Source: Prochlorococcus sp. AG-686-P16 (GTDB taxonomy: Bacteria > Cyanobacteriota > Cyanobacteriia > PCC-6307 > Cyanobiaceae). From it: a DNA stretch of 14,436 bases. The stretch's first letter is position 1. Each line of letters opens with the position of its first letter. The DNA lies in NCBI GenBank assembly GCA_003208695.1, contig QCVY01000019.1, positions 1-14,436 of the forward strand, read 5' to 3'. Shown piece by piece: positions 8,052 through 14,286 of this stretch. The translations under genes and the position numbers were made by a program. The notes under the pieces are model-generated. The model saw nothing but the letters and a program-made list of their open reading frames with translations, ran no database searches and was not told the DNA's origin.

Positions 8052-8747
8052 CTAAACCTTACCATAAATGACTAAATATTGATCACCTTCTTCGAACACT
8101 TCTAAAGAGGATAATTTATTCTCAAAAATAAAATCTTTTAATTCTTTTGAAGTGTAAGAAGCCTTTAACGATGCGTAATAATCATTAGTCAAAATTTCAT
8201 TATATTTCTCCCCACATTTTTCTTTTAAATATAAGGCTGATTGTTTATCAATAGGTCTTTTCAGATCTTTATGAAAATTTATAGTCAAATCACTTGATAA
8301 TCTCTTTATGCAATTAAAAAAATCATCCAGATAAGTAATATGGTGAATTAAACTGTTACTGACTAATAAACTTATATTTTTTTCGAAAGAAATATCACTT
8401 GATTTAAGGCTTTTTATATCTGCACAAATGTAATTCAAATTTTTTAATCGACTCGTACTTAAGGAATTCTTTTTATTTAACTCAGCTATTCGAATCATCT
8501 CTTTGGAGCCATCAATACCAATAACATTTGCATTAGGCCATTTAGTTGATAACTTTTCAGAAATATTGCCAGGTCCGCAACCTAAATCAACAATCAATTC
8601 TTTTTCACTCAAATAAATATTATTTTTAATCAAGTAATGATTTATTTGACTAATAAGATTATTCTCTCCCTCTGAAAAGTCAGCTTTAGCATAAGAATCA
8701 ACTTGGTCTTCTCTTTCCATTAATTCAGGTTCAATAGTTCTTTCCAT
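8052..8747 (-). CDS. Class I SAM-dependent methyltransferase
   Basis: This 231-aa protein has a Rossmann-fold methyltransferase domain. Motif I is IVDLGCGPGN (about residues 52-61) and the acidic end of strand 2 is VIGIDGS (Asp79). Motif II/III-like segments are CADIKSL and ISLLVSNSLIHH. The SNSLIHHI stretch resembles small-molecule methyltransferases of the UbiE/TylM type, but the substrate cannot be assigned. The start at 8747 (MERTIEPELM) has a weak GGAA upstream; an alternative ATG nine codons later (MEREDQ) is possible. It diverges from nrdJ across about 130 bases and is the first gene of the group with prfC. Confidence 0.85.
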   Translation of the reverse strand: MERTIEPELMEREDQVDSYAKADFSEGENNLISQINHYLIKNNIYLSEKELIVDLGCGPGNISEKLSTKWPNANVIGIDGSKEMIRIAELNKKNSLSTSRLKNLNYICADIKSLKSSDISFEKNISLLVSNSLIHHITYLDDFFNCIKRLSSDLTINFHKDLKRPIDKQSALYLKEKCGEKYNEILTNDYYASLKASYTSKELKDFIFENKLSSLEVFEEGDQYLVIYGKV

Positions 8748-8879
8748 AAACTTCCGTGAACAAAGATTTCATAATAAACATATTTTTACACAAACCGTTA
8801 AATAGTGGTAAGAATAGTTGCAGACGCCACAGGTAGAGTTATTCTTCCTTTACGGGTAAATTTACATACTTTTTTTATC

Positions 8880-11213
8880 GTGACAATTGCACCAAATAAA
8901 GCTTCCTCCGAGAGCAATTCTAATAATCTCAGAAAAGATGACTTCCCAAAAACAGCTCCTGCTGCTTATCCTGTCTTCTTTAGGTCATATAGCAGAAAGA
9001 CAGTTTCCGGGAAAAGAGAGAATTGGAGTGAAGTTGGAGAAAGAAATTTATCTGGATTAAAAGAATTAGGAAAACTCTCTGATCAAGAATTAATTTTAAT
9101 GAGAGAAATGCAGAGCAACCAAAAGGCTCAACCATCTGGAAGATGGTTATGGATCGGAGGGACTCCATGGATTAATAAAAACCAGAATTTTTCAGGAGCG
9201 TATAATTGTACATCGACAAATTTAATTGATTGGGAAGCTTTTGCCTTAATGATGGATTTAGCAATGATGGGTTGCGGCACAGGAGCAATAATAGAGCCCC
9301 ATTTTATCAATAAGCTTCCAACAGTAAAAAATAAAATAACTATTAAATCAGTAAGCGAAGTAGGAATAACTTCTAAAGACCAAAGGAACGAAAAATCTTC
9401 TTTAGAAATTAAAGGCAACGATATTTTTATAAAAGTTGGGGACAGCAGAAGAGGCTGGGTAGATAGTTATAAATATCTTCTTGAAGCATCAAGCAATGAA
9501 AGTCTTGAGAAAGAAGTTAATGTTCATATTGACTTAGAGGATATTAGACCAGCAGGAGAATCATTAAAAGGTTTTGGAGGCATGGCGAATCCTATTAAAT
9601 TAAAGGATCTGTACGCTAGAGTTGCATCTCTTTTAGGAAAAGCAATTGGTAGAAAGCTAAATACAGTTGAGTGTTGCTTACTAATCGACGAGGCAGCTGT
9701 AACAATAGTTGCAGGCAATATAAGAAGAAGCGCTGGTATGAGGCAGTTTGCATCTGATGACAAACAAGCAGCATCAGCTAAAGAGAATTTATGGAGTCAA
9801 GACGAAGACGGTAATTGGAGAATCGATCCCGAAAAGGACGCTCTTAGAATGGCAAATCATACAAGGGTCTATCATAAAAAACCCTCTTATCAAACAATTC
9901 TGGATGCTGTAACCAAGCAATTCCATTCAGGTGAAGGAGCAATTCAATTTGCACCAGAAGCAATAGCAAGATCAAATGCAGATATTTTGAACGAAGAAGA
10001 TCTCAAAAATGAATTCATAGAAACATATTCAGAACAAGGTAAAGAGGAAGCAAGAAACTGGATTAATCTTAATTACGGACCTTTTTCTGAAGAAGAACTA
10101 GATCATAGAATGAGTAGATATGGACTTAATCCTTGCGGAGAAATATTAGGCAACGATTTTCATTGTAACTTGGCCGAAGTTCACCTAAATCAGATTGACC
10201 CTGAAAATATTGAAGAACAAAAAAAAGCTTTTAAAGCTGCAGCACTTTCAGTGGCATGTTTGCTAAATCATGAATTTGAAGTTGAAAGATATAGAAAAAG
10301 CAGGGAGTATGATCCTATTGTGGGTGTTAGTTTTACAGGATTATTTGATTTCTGTGTACATGCCTTTGGAACCCCTTGGTTAAAATGGTGGGAGGCTGGG
10401 AGACCTGATAACGAAGAAGGAAAAGAATTTAAAAAGCAAGAAGCTAAATTCTTAGATTCATGGAGAAAAACTGTAAAAGAAACTGTTTGGGAATACTGCG
10501 ACAAACATAATCTAAGAAGACCTAATAGATGCACAACAGTTCAACCGGCTGGAACCAAAAGTCTTTTAACAGGAGCTGCTCCTGGATGGCATCCACCTAA
10601 AGCACAAAGATTTTTAAGAAGAATAACTTTTAGAAAGAACGATCCAATTGCTTTAGCTTGTATGGATTATGGTTATTCTGTTGTTCCATCTCAATCAGAC
10701 AAAGACGAAAAAGGCTGCTTGCTTGATAATCCATTTGATCCAAGATGTACTGAATGGTTAGTTGAAATACCAACTGAAGTAAGTTGGGCCAATATAGAAG
10801 GAGCAGATCAAATAGATATAAATAACTTCTCTGCCCTTGCGCAATTCGATTTTTACATGCAAGTTCAAAAGTTCTATACAGAACACAATACTTCTGCAAC
10901 AGTAGAATTCAGAGAAAGTGAAATTGAAGACTTAGCAAAAGCAATACATAGTGCAATAGAAAATAACGAAGGTTATATTTCTGCAGCATTATTAGCTCGA
11001 TTCAGTGCGAATGCCACATTCCCGAGATTACCTTTTGAACCTATAAGCAAAGAGGAATATTTATCTTTGCAGGAAAAAGTAACTGAAAGGAAAGTAAATA
11101 AGGATTTCTTTGATGCACTTAATAAGTATGATATTGGTGAACTCTCCGAAGCAGGACCAGCTGGTTGTGATTCAGATAAGTGTTTACTTCCGTTAGCTAA
11201 ACCAGAAAATTAA
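8880..11213 (+). CDS. nrdJ: Adenosylcobalamin-dependent (class II) ribonucleoside-triphosphate reductase
   Basis: This enzyme makes deoxyribonucleotides from ribonucleotides, using vitamin B12 coenzyme to generate the thiyl radical. From the GTG at 8880 it is 777 aa. Active-site features are visible: Cys110 in GAYNCTSTN (one of the redox pair), NPCGE with the radical Cys419, and Cys429 in DFHCNLAEVHLNQ. Other landmarks are MGCGTGAI, the QPAGTKSLLTGAAPGWHPP segments, and a C-terminal redox pair CDSDKC that reduces the active-site disulfide. The layout matches monomeric Lactobacillus-type RTPR. The frame is open 25 codons further to a GTG at 8805, but the usual N-terminus MTIAPNKAS corresponds to 8880; neither start has a convincing Shine-Dalgarno sequence. 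I see no cobalamin-riboswitch consensus upstream. Confidence 0.95.
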   Translation: MTIAPNKASSESNSNNLRKDDFPKTAPAAYPVFFRSYSRKTVSGKRENWSEVGERNLSGLKELGKLSDQELILMREMQSNQKAQPSGRWLWIGGTPWINKNQNFSGAYNCTSTNLIDWEAFALMMDLAMMGCGTGAIIEPHFINKLPTVKNKITIKSVSEVGITSKDQRNEKSSLEIKGNDIFIKVGDSRRGWVDSYKYLLEASSNESLEKEVNVHIDLEDIRPAGESLKGFGGMANPIKLKDLYARVASLLGKAIGRKLNTVECCLLIDEAAVTIVAGNIRRSAGMRQFASDDKQAASAKENLWSQDEDGNWRIDPEKDALRMANHTRVYHKKPSYQTILDAVTKQFHSGEGAIQFAPEAIARSNADILNEEDLKNEFIETYSEQGKEEARNWINLNYGPFSEEELDHRMSRYGLNPCGEILGNDFHCNLAEVHLNQIDPENIEEQKKAFKAAALSVACLLNHEFEVERYRKSREYDPIVGVSFTGLFDFCVHAFGTPWLKWWEAGRPDNEEGKEFKKQEAKFLDSWRKTVKETVWEYCDKHNLRRPNRCTTVQPAGTKSLLTGAAPGWHPPKAQRFLRRITFRKNDPIALACMDYGYSVVPSQSDKDEKGCLLDNPFDPRCTEWLVEIPTEVSWANIEGADQIDINNFSALAQFDFYMQVQKFYTEHNTSATVEFRESEIEDLAKAIHSAIENNEGYISAALLARFSANATFPRLPFEPISKEEYLSLQEKVTERKVNKDFFDALNKYDIGELSEAGPAGCDSDKCLLPLAKPEN

Positions 11214-11298
11214 TTATTAAATTATTTGTAAATAAAAGAAATTTTTGTTTTAAAAATTCAATTTATAGCTACATCTTAAGTAGGTATATAAATTTACT

Positions 11299-11556
11299 AT
11301 GACATTAAGCTTAAATATTGGTAATTTTTTTAATGATTCATCTACTCATGCTTTAGTTGACGAGCTCAGGAAAAGAAACACAGAAGAATCAATTTTAGAA
11401 TTTGAAGAAAAATTTAACTCTACCAACGAAAAAAATCTACATATTTACATATGTAGATTTCTAAAAAATAGATCTATATCACGAGCTTTAGCTTCAAAGT
11501 GGTTAATTACAATGATTAACGACAAAGAGTCAAAAATTAATTCCCTGAAAAATTAG
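11299..11556 (+). CDS. Hypothetical 85-aa protein
   Basis: I do not recognise this family. The 85-aa product has no signal peptide or membrane span. It is mostly helical in appearance, with a charged middle (ELRKRNTEESILEFEEKFN) and a basic C-terminal half. ATG at 11299 has no clear Shine-Dalgarno sequence; a TATATAAA at 11285-11292 lies so close that it could be a -10 element giving an almost leaderless message. It follows nrdJ by 85 bases on the same strand. A perfect 12-bp inverted repeat sits inside the coding sequence at 11433-11460 (listed separately). It converges with the 64-aa gene with 4 bases between stop codons. The even codon usage and clean ends support a real gene. Confidence 0.7.
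   Translation: MTLSLNIGNFFNDSSTHALVDELRKRNTEESILEFEEKFNSTNEKNLHIYICRFLKNRSISRALASKWLITMINDKESKINSLKN
11433..11460. repeat. Perfect 12-bp inverted repeat (hairpin) inside the 85-aa gene
   Basis: AAATCTACATAT at 11433-11444 and its exact reverse complement at 11449-11460 are separated by the 4-base loop TTAC. It lies in frame within the 85-aa coding sequence, encoding about NLHIYICRF. There is no T-tract after it on either strand, so it does not look like an intrinsic terminator. Confidence 0.9.
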
Positions 11557-11560
11557 ATAC

Positions 11561-11755
11561 TTAAGTTAGAGCAGAAAGCCTCCAAAGAGCTATTCCAAAA
11601 ATTGAAACACCCATTATTAAAGTAAAAGCCAAGGCATTAACCACTTGAACCTTCTCAGTCATAACATTCGCAAATGGAAGTAACTGAGCATACAAGGGTT
11701 TCTCTACAACAACTGCAGCTTTTTTACTAGGAGATTTCTTGTTTCTTGAGAACAT
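11561..11755 (-). CDS. Small single-span membrane protein, 64 aa
   Basis: I do not recognise the family with certainty. The 64-aa product has a basic N-terminus (MFSRNKKSPSKKAA), a short amphipathic part (YAQLLPFANVMTEKVQ) and one membrane span at about residues 38-60 (VNALAFTLIMGVSIFGIALW) with a short polar tail. The positive-inside rule puts the N-terminus in the cytoplasm. Size and layout recall the small single-span subunits of cyanobacterial photosynthetic complexes, but no known subunit signature is present, so this is only a suggestion. The start is ATG at 11755. A TATAAC at about 11768-11773 (minus strand) is very close to the start, so the leader would be short. Confidence 0.75.
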   Translation of the reverse strand: MFSRNKKSPSKKAAVVVEKPLYAQLLPFANVMTEKVQVVNALAFTLIMGVSIFGIALWRLSALT

Positions 11756-11943
11756 AAAACAACGTTATAATCATCTGAATTTTACATTTAAAAAGTAAAA
11801 TTATTAACAATAAATAGATAAATTGAACAAAATGTAACCTGCATAAAAATTTAAGTTATTTCCAAAAAATTTCATGAGAAAGAAACATCAAAATAGATAA
11901 TTAATGATTTTAAAATTATTTCGAAAAAACCTAGACAAAAAAA

Positions 11944-11967
11944 ATTCTTATGTGTTAATGTAAGAAT
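11944..11967. repeat. Interrupted inverted repeat upstream of the riboswitch
   Basis: ATTCTTA at 11944-11950 and TAAGAAT at 11961-11967 are perfect inverted copies, 10 bases apart. It lies directly before the small hairpin and aptamer of the riboswitch unit, where a promoter is expected. It could be an operator or an RNA hairpin; nothing seen here separates these. Confidence 0.6.
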
Positions 11968-11981
11968 GTAGCGAAGGCTAC
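11968..11981 (+). other. Small 5' hairpin before the aptamer
   Basis: GTAGC (11968-11972) and GCTAC (11977-11981) form a 5-bp stem closed by the tetraloop GAAG. It ends 5 bases before the first stem of the riboswitch and probably forms the 5' end of the same transcript. Confidence 0.55.
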
Positions 11982-11986
11982 CAAAA

Positions 11987-12047
11987 CGTTCAACTTGTAA
12001 TAATACAAGCCGCAAATCGACCTAAGCCATGGAACGGGGACCTAGGC
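11987..12047 (+). promoter_or_regulatory. Downstream-peptide RNA motif (glutamine riboswitch class)
   Basis: This is a structured leader in front of a 33-aa peptide gene. Stem P1 pairs CGTTC (11987-11991) with GAACG (12032-12036). P2 pairs CTTGTA (11994-11999) with TACAAG (12004-12009) around the loop ATAA. The joining segment CCGCAAATCGA follows, then CCTA (12021-12024) can pair with TAGG (12043-12046) as a pseudoknot reaching past P1. This architecture and the short ORF just downstream match the Downstream-peptide motif described from cyanobacteria and marine metagenomes. That motif is related to the glnA RNA and is reported to bind L-glutamine. The GGAG ribosome-binding sequence (12053-12056) lies just after the pseudoknot strand, so folding probably affects translation of the peptide. 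Assignment is by pattern recognition, not by a covariance search. Confidence 0.78.
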
Positions 12048-12063
12048 GAACCGGAGAGAATAG

Positions 12064-12165
12064 ATGACACTTATCTACAGAGGACAAAAATACGTCCAAA
12101 GCAAAGCAGCTGCTAAGAAACAGCATACTGAACTAACTTATAGAGGTAAATCCTACACAAGTTAA
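12064..12165 (+). CDS. Riboswitch-controlled 33-aa peptide with two YRG repeats (DUF4278-like)
   Basis: This very short gene begins with ATG and is preceded by GGAG with 7 bases spacing. The peptide starts MTLIYRGQKY, continues through a basic helical linker (VQSKAAAKKQHTE) and ends LTYRGKSYTS, so it contains two copies of the pattern L-x-Y-R-G-x-x-Y. That pattern is the core of DUF4278, a small cyanobacterial family of unknown function. The net charge is positive and there is no membrane segment. It lies directly behind the Downstream-peptide RNA and is followed by a strong terminator 17 bases after the stop, so it is probably a monocistronic unit controlled by glutamine status. By analogy with other glutamine-riboswitch targets (GS inactivating factor), a role in nitrogen assimilation is plausible but unproven. 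Confidence 0.85.
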   Translation: MTLIYRGQKYVQSKAAAKKQHTELTYRGKSYTS

Positions 12166-12182
12166 TTCTTTATTTAATAAAT

Positions 12183-12213
12183 AAAAAGGCCACATTTTGA
12201 GGCCTTTTTTTAT
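12183..12213 (+). terminator. Intrinsic terminator of the riboswitch-peptide unit
   Basis: AAAAAGGCC (12183-12191) pairs with GGCCTTTTT (12201-12209) around a 9-base loop, and the T-run continues to 12211. The GGCC/GGCC core and T-tract make this the clearest terminator in the window. The A-run on the 5' side means it could also work for the minus-strand 54-aa gene that ends at 12244. Confidence 0.9.
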
Positions 12214-12243
12214 TGATTAATGTATTAGATAATAATCATCTTA

Positions 12244-12408
12244 CTAATCATCAAAAATCTTACAATGAGAATTTGTAGGATGCAAAATACATTCCTCATC
12301 CCAGTACTCACTAAAAGTATCTTTTGGTAATTGATAATTAAAATCGTGCATCCTCCATACATCATTCAATGAATTGTTGAGGATAGTAAAGGGTGTTGTA
12401 AGTTTCAT
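12244..12408 (-). CDS. Hypothetical 54-aa protein with Cys/His cluster
   Basis: I do not recognise this family, although it has the look of a conserved picocyanobacterial small protein. The ATG at 12408 is preceded on the minus strand by AAAGGAAGG, one of the strongest ribosome-binding sequences in the window. The 54-aa product is soluble and acidic toward the C-terminus. It is rich in aromatic residues (VWRMHDFNYQLP, FSEYWDEEC) and ends with C40-x2-H43-x4-H48-C49, a spacing that could bind a metal ion; that is inference. A TAGAAT-like -10 is seen at 12430-12435 (minus strand). It converges on the riboswitch-peptide unit and may share its bidirectional terminator. Confidence 0.7.
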   Translation of the reverse strand: MKLTTPFTILNNSLNDVWRMHDFNYQLPKDTFSEYWDEECILHPTNSHCKIFDD

Positions 12409-12533
12409 AACCTTCCTTTGTAACTAGCTATTCTATAAAACGAGTCTACATATGAAGTCAAGCGAAGAAATACTCAATTCTTCTTTCAAAAATGATATAA
12501 GATGAACTAATGTTGTATCTTAAGAAGTAAATT

Positions 12534-12683
12534 ATGACAGAGGAAAAACCCTTATTTAAAGCCCCTTATGATATTAAAGATGTAAGTGCTCTTTTTGCAA
12601 TAGTAGCCTTTGTTTTAATTATTGCTGCCATAGTTGGTAATAATTTATTTGGAATATTTCAGCAAAATGTTAATTTTGGCTAA
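12534..12683 (+). CDS. Hypothetical 49-aa single-span membrane protein
   Basis: The 49-aa product has a polar N-terminus (MTEEKPLFKAPYDIKD), one membrane span at about residues 18-36 (SALFAIVAFVLIIAAIVG) and a short tail ending in NVNFG. No known family is recognised; small single-span proteins of this kind are frequent in Prochlorococcus and some are thylakoid or stress proteins. The start is ATG at 12534 with only a weak AAGAAG upstream. A TATAAG at 12496-12501 is a possible -10 element. It stands alone, with divergent orientation relative to the 54-aa gene. Confidence 0.65.
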   Translation: MTEEKPLFKAPYDIKDVSALFAIVAFVLIIAAIVGNNLFGIFQQNVNFG

Positions 12684-12919
12684 TTCATTTTGATAATAAT
12701 TAATCCAATATCTTCTTCATTGAAAGAACAAGAACCTATTCTTTGGTTCTTTCAAGAATAAAGATATCATGGAATACCCCTATTACCCTTTTTTGTTGAA
12801 ATTTAATTGTATAGATTTATTAATAGAACGAAGTCATATCAACCGATCTAGTATTTTTACTTATTGATCCCAATAAATTATTCTAATAATATAAACGGAA
12901 TTTATAAAAGGTTTATTTT
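12684..12919. other. AT-rich intergenic stretch without a supported gene
   Basis: Apart from the hairpin at 12720-12755, this stretch holds a possible -10 region for the next small gene (overlapping TAATAT/TATAAA at 12887-12895). One 32-codon frame at 12769-12867 has no ribosome-binding sequence and is not called. Confidence 0.5.
12720..12755. repeat. Hairpin with two alternative pairings after the 49-aa gene
   Basis: TTGAAAGAAC (12720-12729) pairs perfectly with GTTCTTTCAA (12746-12755), leaving a 16-base loop. Inside, AGAACC (12731-12736) can instead pair with GGTTCT (12745-12750), so the two stems compete for the same 3' arm. No T-tract follows on either strand, so a classic intrinsic terminator is not supported. 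Confidence 0.65.
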
Positions 12920-13024
12920 ATGAGTATTCAAAGAAGTCAAAGTTATAAGAGACAGTCAAAAAGCAATTCAGAATGGCTCGATGAAATGATTAACATCATA
13001 GATAGAATGAAAAATAAACTTTAG
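12920..13024 (+). CDS. Hypothetical 34-aa basic peptide
   Basis: The ATG at 12920 is preceded by AAAAGG with 8 bases spacing, and TATAAA about 25 bases upstream could be a -10 element. The peptide has a Ser/Lys/Arg-rich N-terminus (MSIQRSQSYKRQSKSNSE) followed by an amphipathic helix-like end (WLDEMINIIDRMKNKL). No membrane span and no recognised family. The pairing of promoter-like and ribosome-binding sequences is the main support; length alone would not be enough. Confidence 0.55.
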   Translation: MSIQRSQSYKRQSKSNSEWLDEMINIIDRMKNKL

Positions 13025-13036
13025 GTCGTAATCATA

Positions 13037-13183
13037 ATGGGATTCCCACATTGCCCTATTTGCGTAGCTCTAGCGTTATTCACTTTTTGTGTAGTGGTCA
13101 CTCGAAGCTATATGTTCTTTTTTCTTTATAACGAATCAGTAAAAAGCAAATCTTATTTTTTACCTATTTATATACAAACCTAA
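13037..13183 (+). CDS. Doubtful 48-aa hydrophobic ORF
   Basis: An ATG-initiated frame of 48 codons, 12 bases after the 34-aa gene, encodes MGFPHCPIC followed by a hydrophobic span (VALALFTFCVVV) and a second aromatic-rich stretch (YMFFFLYNE). There is no ribosome-binding sequence. It may be chance in AT-rich DNA, or a small membrane peptide with a CxxC pair at its N-terminus. The following 144 bases to 13327 show nothing I can support. Confidence 0.28.
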   Translation: MGFPHCPICVALALFTFCVVVTRSYMFFFLYNESVKSKSYFLPIYIQT

Positions 13184-13327
13184 ATTACTTCTCAATCCAT
13201 GCTAAATCATAATTGGTTGATGAATTAAGATCTACTTTTCATTTTGAGCTATTAAAAAACGCTACTAGATTACCTCAAAACGTTTACATTCGAAAATATA
13301 ACTAATGAAGAACTTTTTAATAAAACT

Positions 13328-14077
13328 TTAATCCTTGATAGCTATCTGCCAGTAAGGATAATTTATACTTGATTTTTCTCTAATTAATTGTAATTTTCTA
13401 GAATTTATTTTTACAACTATTCCGTCAGTTGGATAGTCAGTAAATAATTTTTTATCTAACCATTGTTTCCTAAAGACTTGGACTTGGCTTGTGTAATTAC
13501 AGCTTTTAATGTCTGGGGTGTTGAAGCCAAGTTTTTTAAGATATTGAATGGCTTCGTATTGATTAAGCTTTCCATTAATAATTTGGAAACCGCAAAAGCT
13601 GATACCTTCTGGAGACCCTGCTGCAGCTCGGACGAAGCCTGATGCAATTCTTTGGGAAAAGTTGGGAGATCTATTTGGAGTGAAAAGTTCGCCTCTAATT
13701 TGCATAATTCCTGAAACAGGAAGTTTGAGGGGTATGTCTTGAATTTCAGCAATTTTGTTTGTGACATCTATACCTTTTCTAGAAATGGACTTTTCTAAGT
13801 TGCCATCTCTGTATTGTAAAGCAATAGCAATGCCGTCAATCTTAGGTTCTATTAACAATCGAGTATCAGGTAGCAATCCTTCTAAAAATTCATCAATATA
13901 ATTCTTTTTTAATGAAGGTAAAGGGAGATCTTTTTTCTTAGTGAAGTAATCACAATCAGGCTCAATTCTCAAAAGATTTTTTTCTAACTGATCAAATTGT
14001 TTATCTGTAATTAAGGCATTGCCTATTCTGTAATTGTGGTCGTACCATTCGAGTCTCTCCTCTAGATATGTTGTCAT
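13328..14077 (-). CDS. Minimal NAD+-type DNA ligase nucleotidyltransferase (LigA adenylation domain only)
   Basis: This 249-aa protein matches the N-terminal part of bacterial NAD+-dependent DNA ligase. Residues about 1-50 resemble a shortened Ia (NAD-binding) domain (ALITDKQFDQLEKNLLRIEPD), and LPLPSL is the PMLSL-like element. The adenylation domain has motif I EPKIDG with the AMP-accepting Lys79, RKGIDVTNKI, and motif III QIRGEL (126-131). It continues with RAAAGS (150-155), motif IV-like ISFCGFQII, motif V DGIVVK (218-223) and the final WQIAIKD (Lys248). It stops there: no OB fold, zinc finger, HhH or BRCT domain, against about 670 aa for full LigA. The ATG at 14077 has a strong AAAGGAG upstream, so it looks functional rather than decayed. 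It lies about 170 bases from the broken tRNA-Ser. Confidence 0.85.
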   Translation of the reverse strand: MTTYLEERLEWYDHNYRIGNALITDKQFDQLEKNLLRIEPDCDYFTKKKDLPLPSLKKNYIDEFLEGLLPDTRLLIEPKIDGIAIALQYRDGNLEKSISRKGIDVTNKIAEIQDIPLKLPVSGIMQIRGELFTPNRSPNFSQRIASGFVRAAAGSPEGISFCGFQIINGKLNQYEAIQYLKKLGFNTPDIKSCNYTSQVQVFRKQWLDKKLFTDYPTDGIVVKINSRKLQLIREKSSINYPYWQIAIKD

Positions 14078-14206
14078 GATTTATTGACTCCTTTAATGTC
14101 ATATATTTTTTGAAAACTAGATTCATATCTAGTTATATCAGTAGATTTCATATAAACTTATACAAGTTTTTCAAAAAAAGTTTCTAAAAATTTAACCTTC
14201 TTTTGC

Positions 14207-14212
14207 TATAAT
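14207..14212 (+). promoter_or_regulatory. -10 element (TATAAT) of the tRNA-Ser remnant
   Basis: A consensus TATAAT lies 32 bases before the tRNA start. No canonical -35 is visible, which is common in this genus. It suggests the tRNA 5' half is still transcribed, or was until recently. Confidence 0.6.
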
Positions 14213-14243
14213 AAAAGAGTTTAAAATTTAATATTTTTCACCT

Positions 14244-14286
14244 GGAGAGGTGGTCGAGTGGTTTAAGGCTCTAGTCTTGAAAACTA
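14244..14286 (+). pseudogene. Truncated tRNA-Ser(UGA), 5' half
   Basis: The sequence from GGAGAGG (acceptor stem 5' arm) through TGGTCGAGTGGTTTAAGGC (D arm) to the anticodon arm CTAGT-CTTGAAA-ACTA fits tRNA-Ser with anticodon TGA at 14278-14280. It breaks after the fourth base of the anticodon stem 3' side: the expected G is T at 14287. No variable arm, T arm (GGTTCGAATCC-like) or acceptor 3' arm follows. It cannot make a functional tRNA alone. It may be a remnant left by integration at an intact tRNA-Ser elsewhere. Confidence 0.85.

Noticed and set aside
8748..8879. Cobalamin riboswitch in front of the B12-dependent nrdJ gene
   Set aside because: The region between the divergent genes is short. 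I could not find the B12-box consensus or the surrounding conserved blocks; GACGCCACAGG at about 8823-8833 is only a superficial resemblance and lacks partner stems.
8805..8879. N-terminal extension of nrdJ from GTG 8805
   Set aside because: The 25 extra residues do not resemble the family N-terminus, and the expected start MTIAPN corresponds to GTG 8880. Neither start has a Shine-Dalgarno sequence, so this stays a judgement.
11240..11258. Terminator after nrdJ
   Set aside because: AATTTTT/AAAAATT is a 7-bp stem of A-T pairs only, with no GC core or following T-run; too weak in this base composition.
11944..11986. NtcA site (GTA-N8-TAC) upstream of the glutamine riboswitch
   Set aside because: I looked for the spaced consensus because of the nitrogen link, but no GTA is followed by TAC at the right distance.
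12769..12867. 32-codon ATG frame in the intergenic stretch
   Set aside because: There is no ribosome-binding sequence and no recognisable composition or motif; likely chance in AT-rich DNA.
13221..13333. Frameshifted remainder of a full-length LigA beyond the ligase-core stop
   Set aside because: The three minus-strand frames after the stop give short, interrupted peptides with no OB-fold resemblance, so the gene appears to end cleanly.
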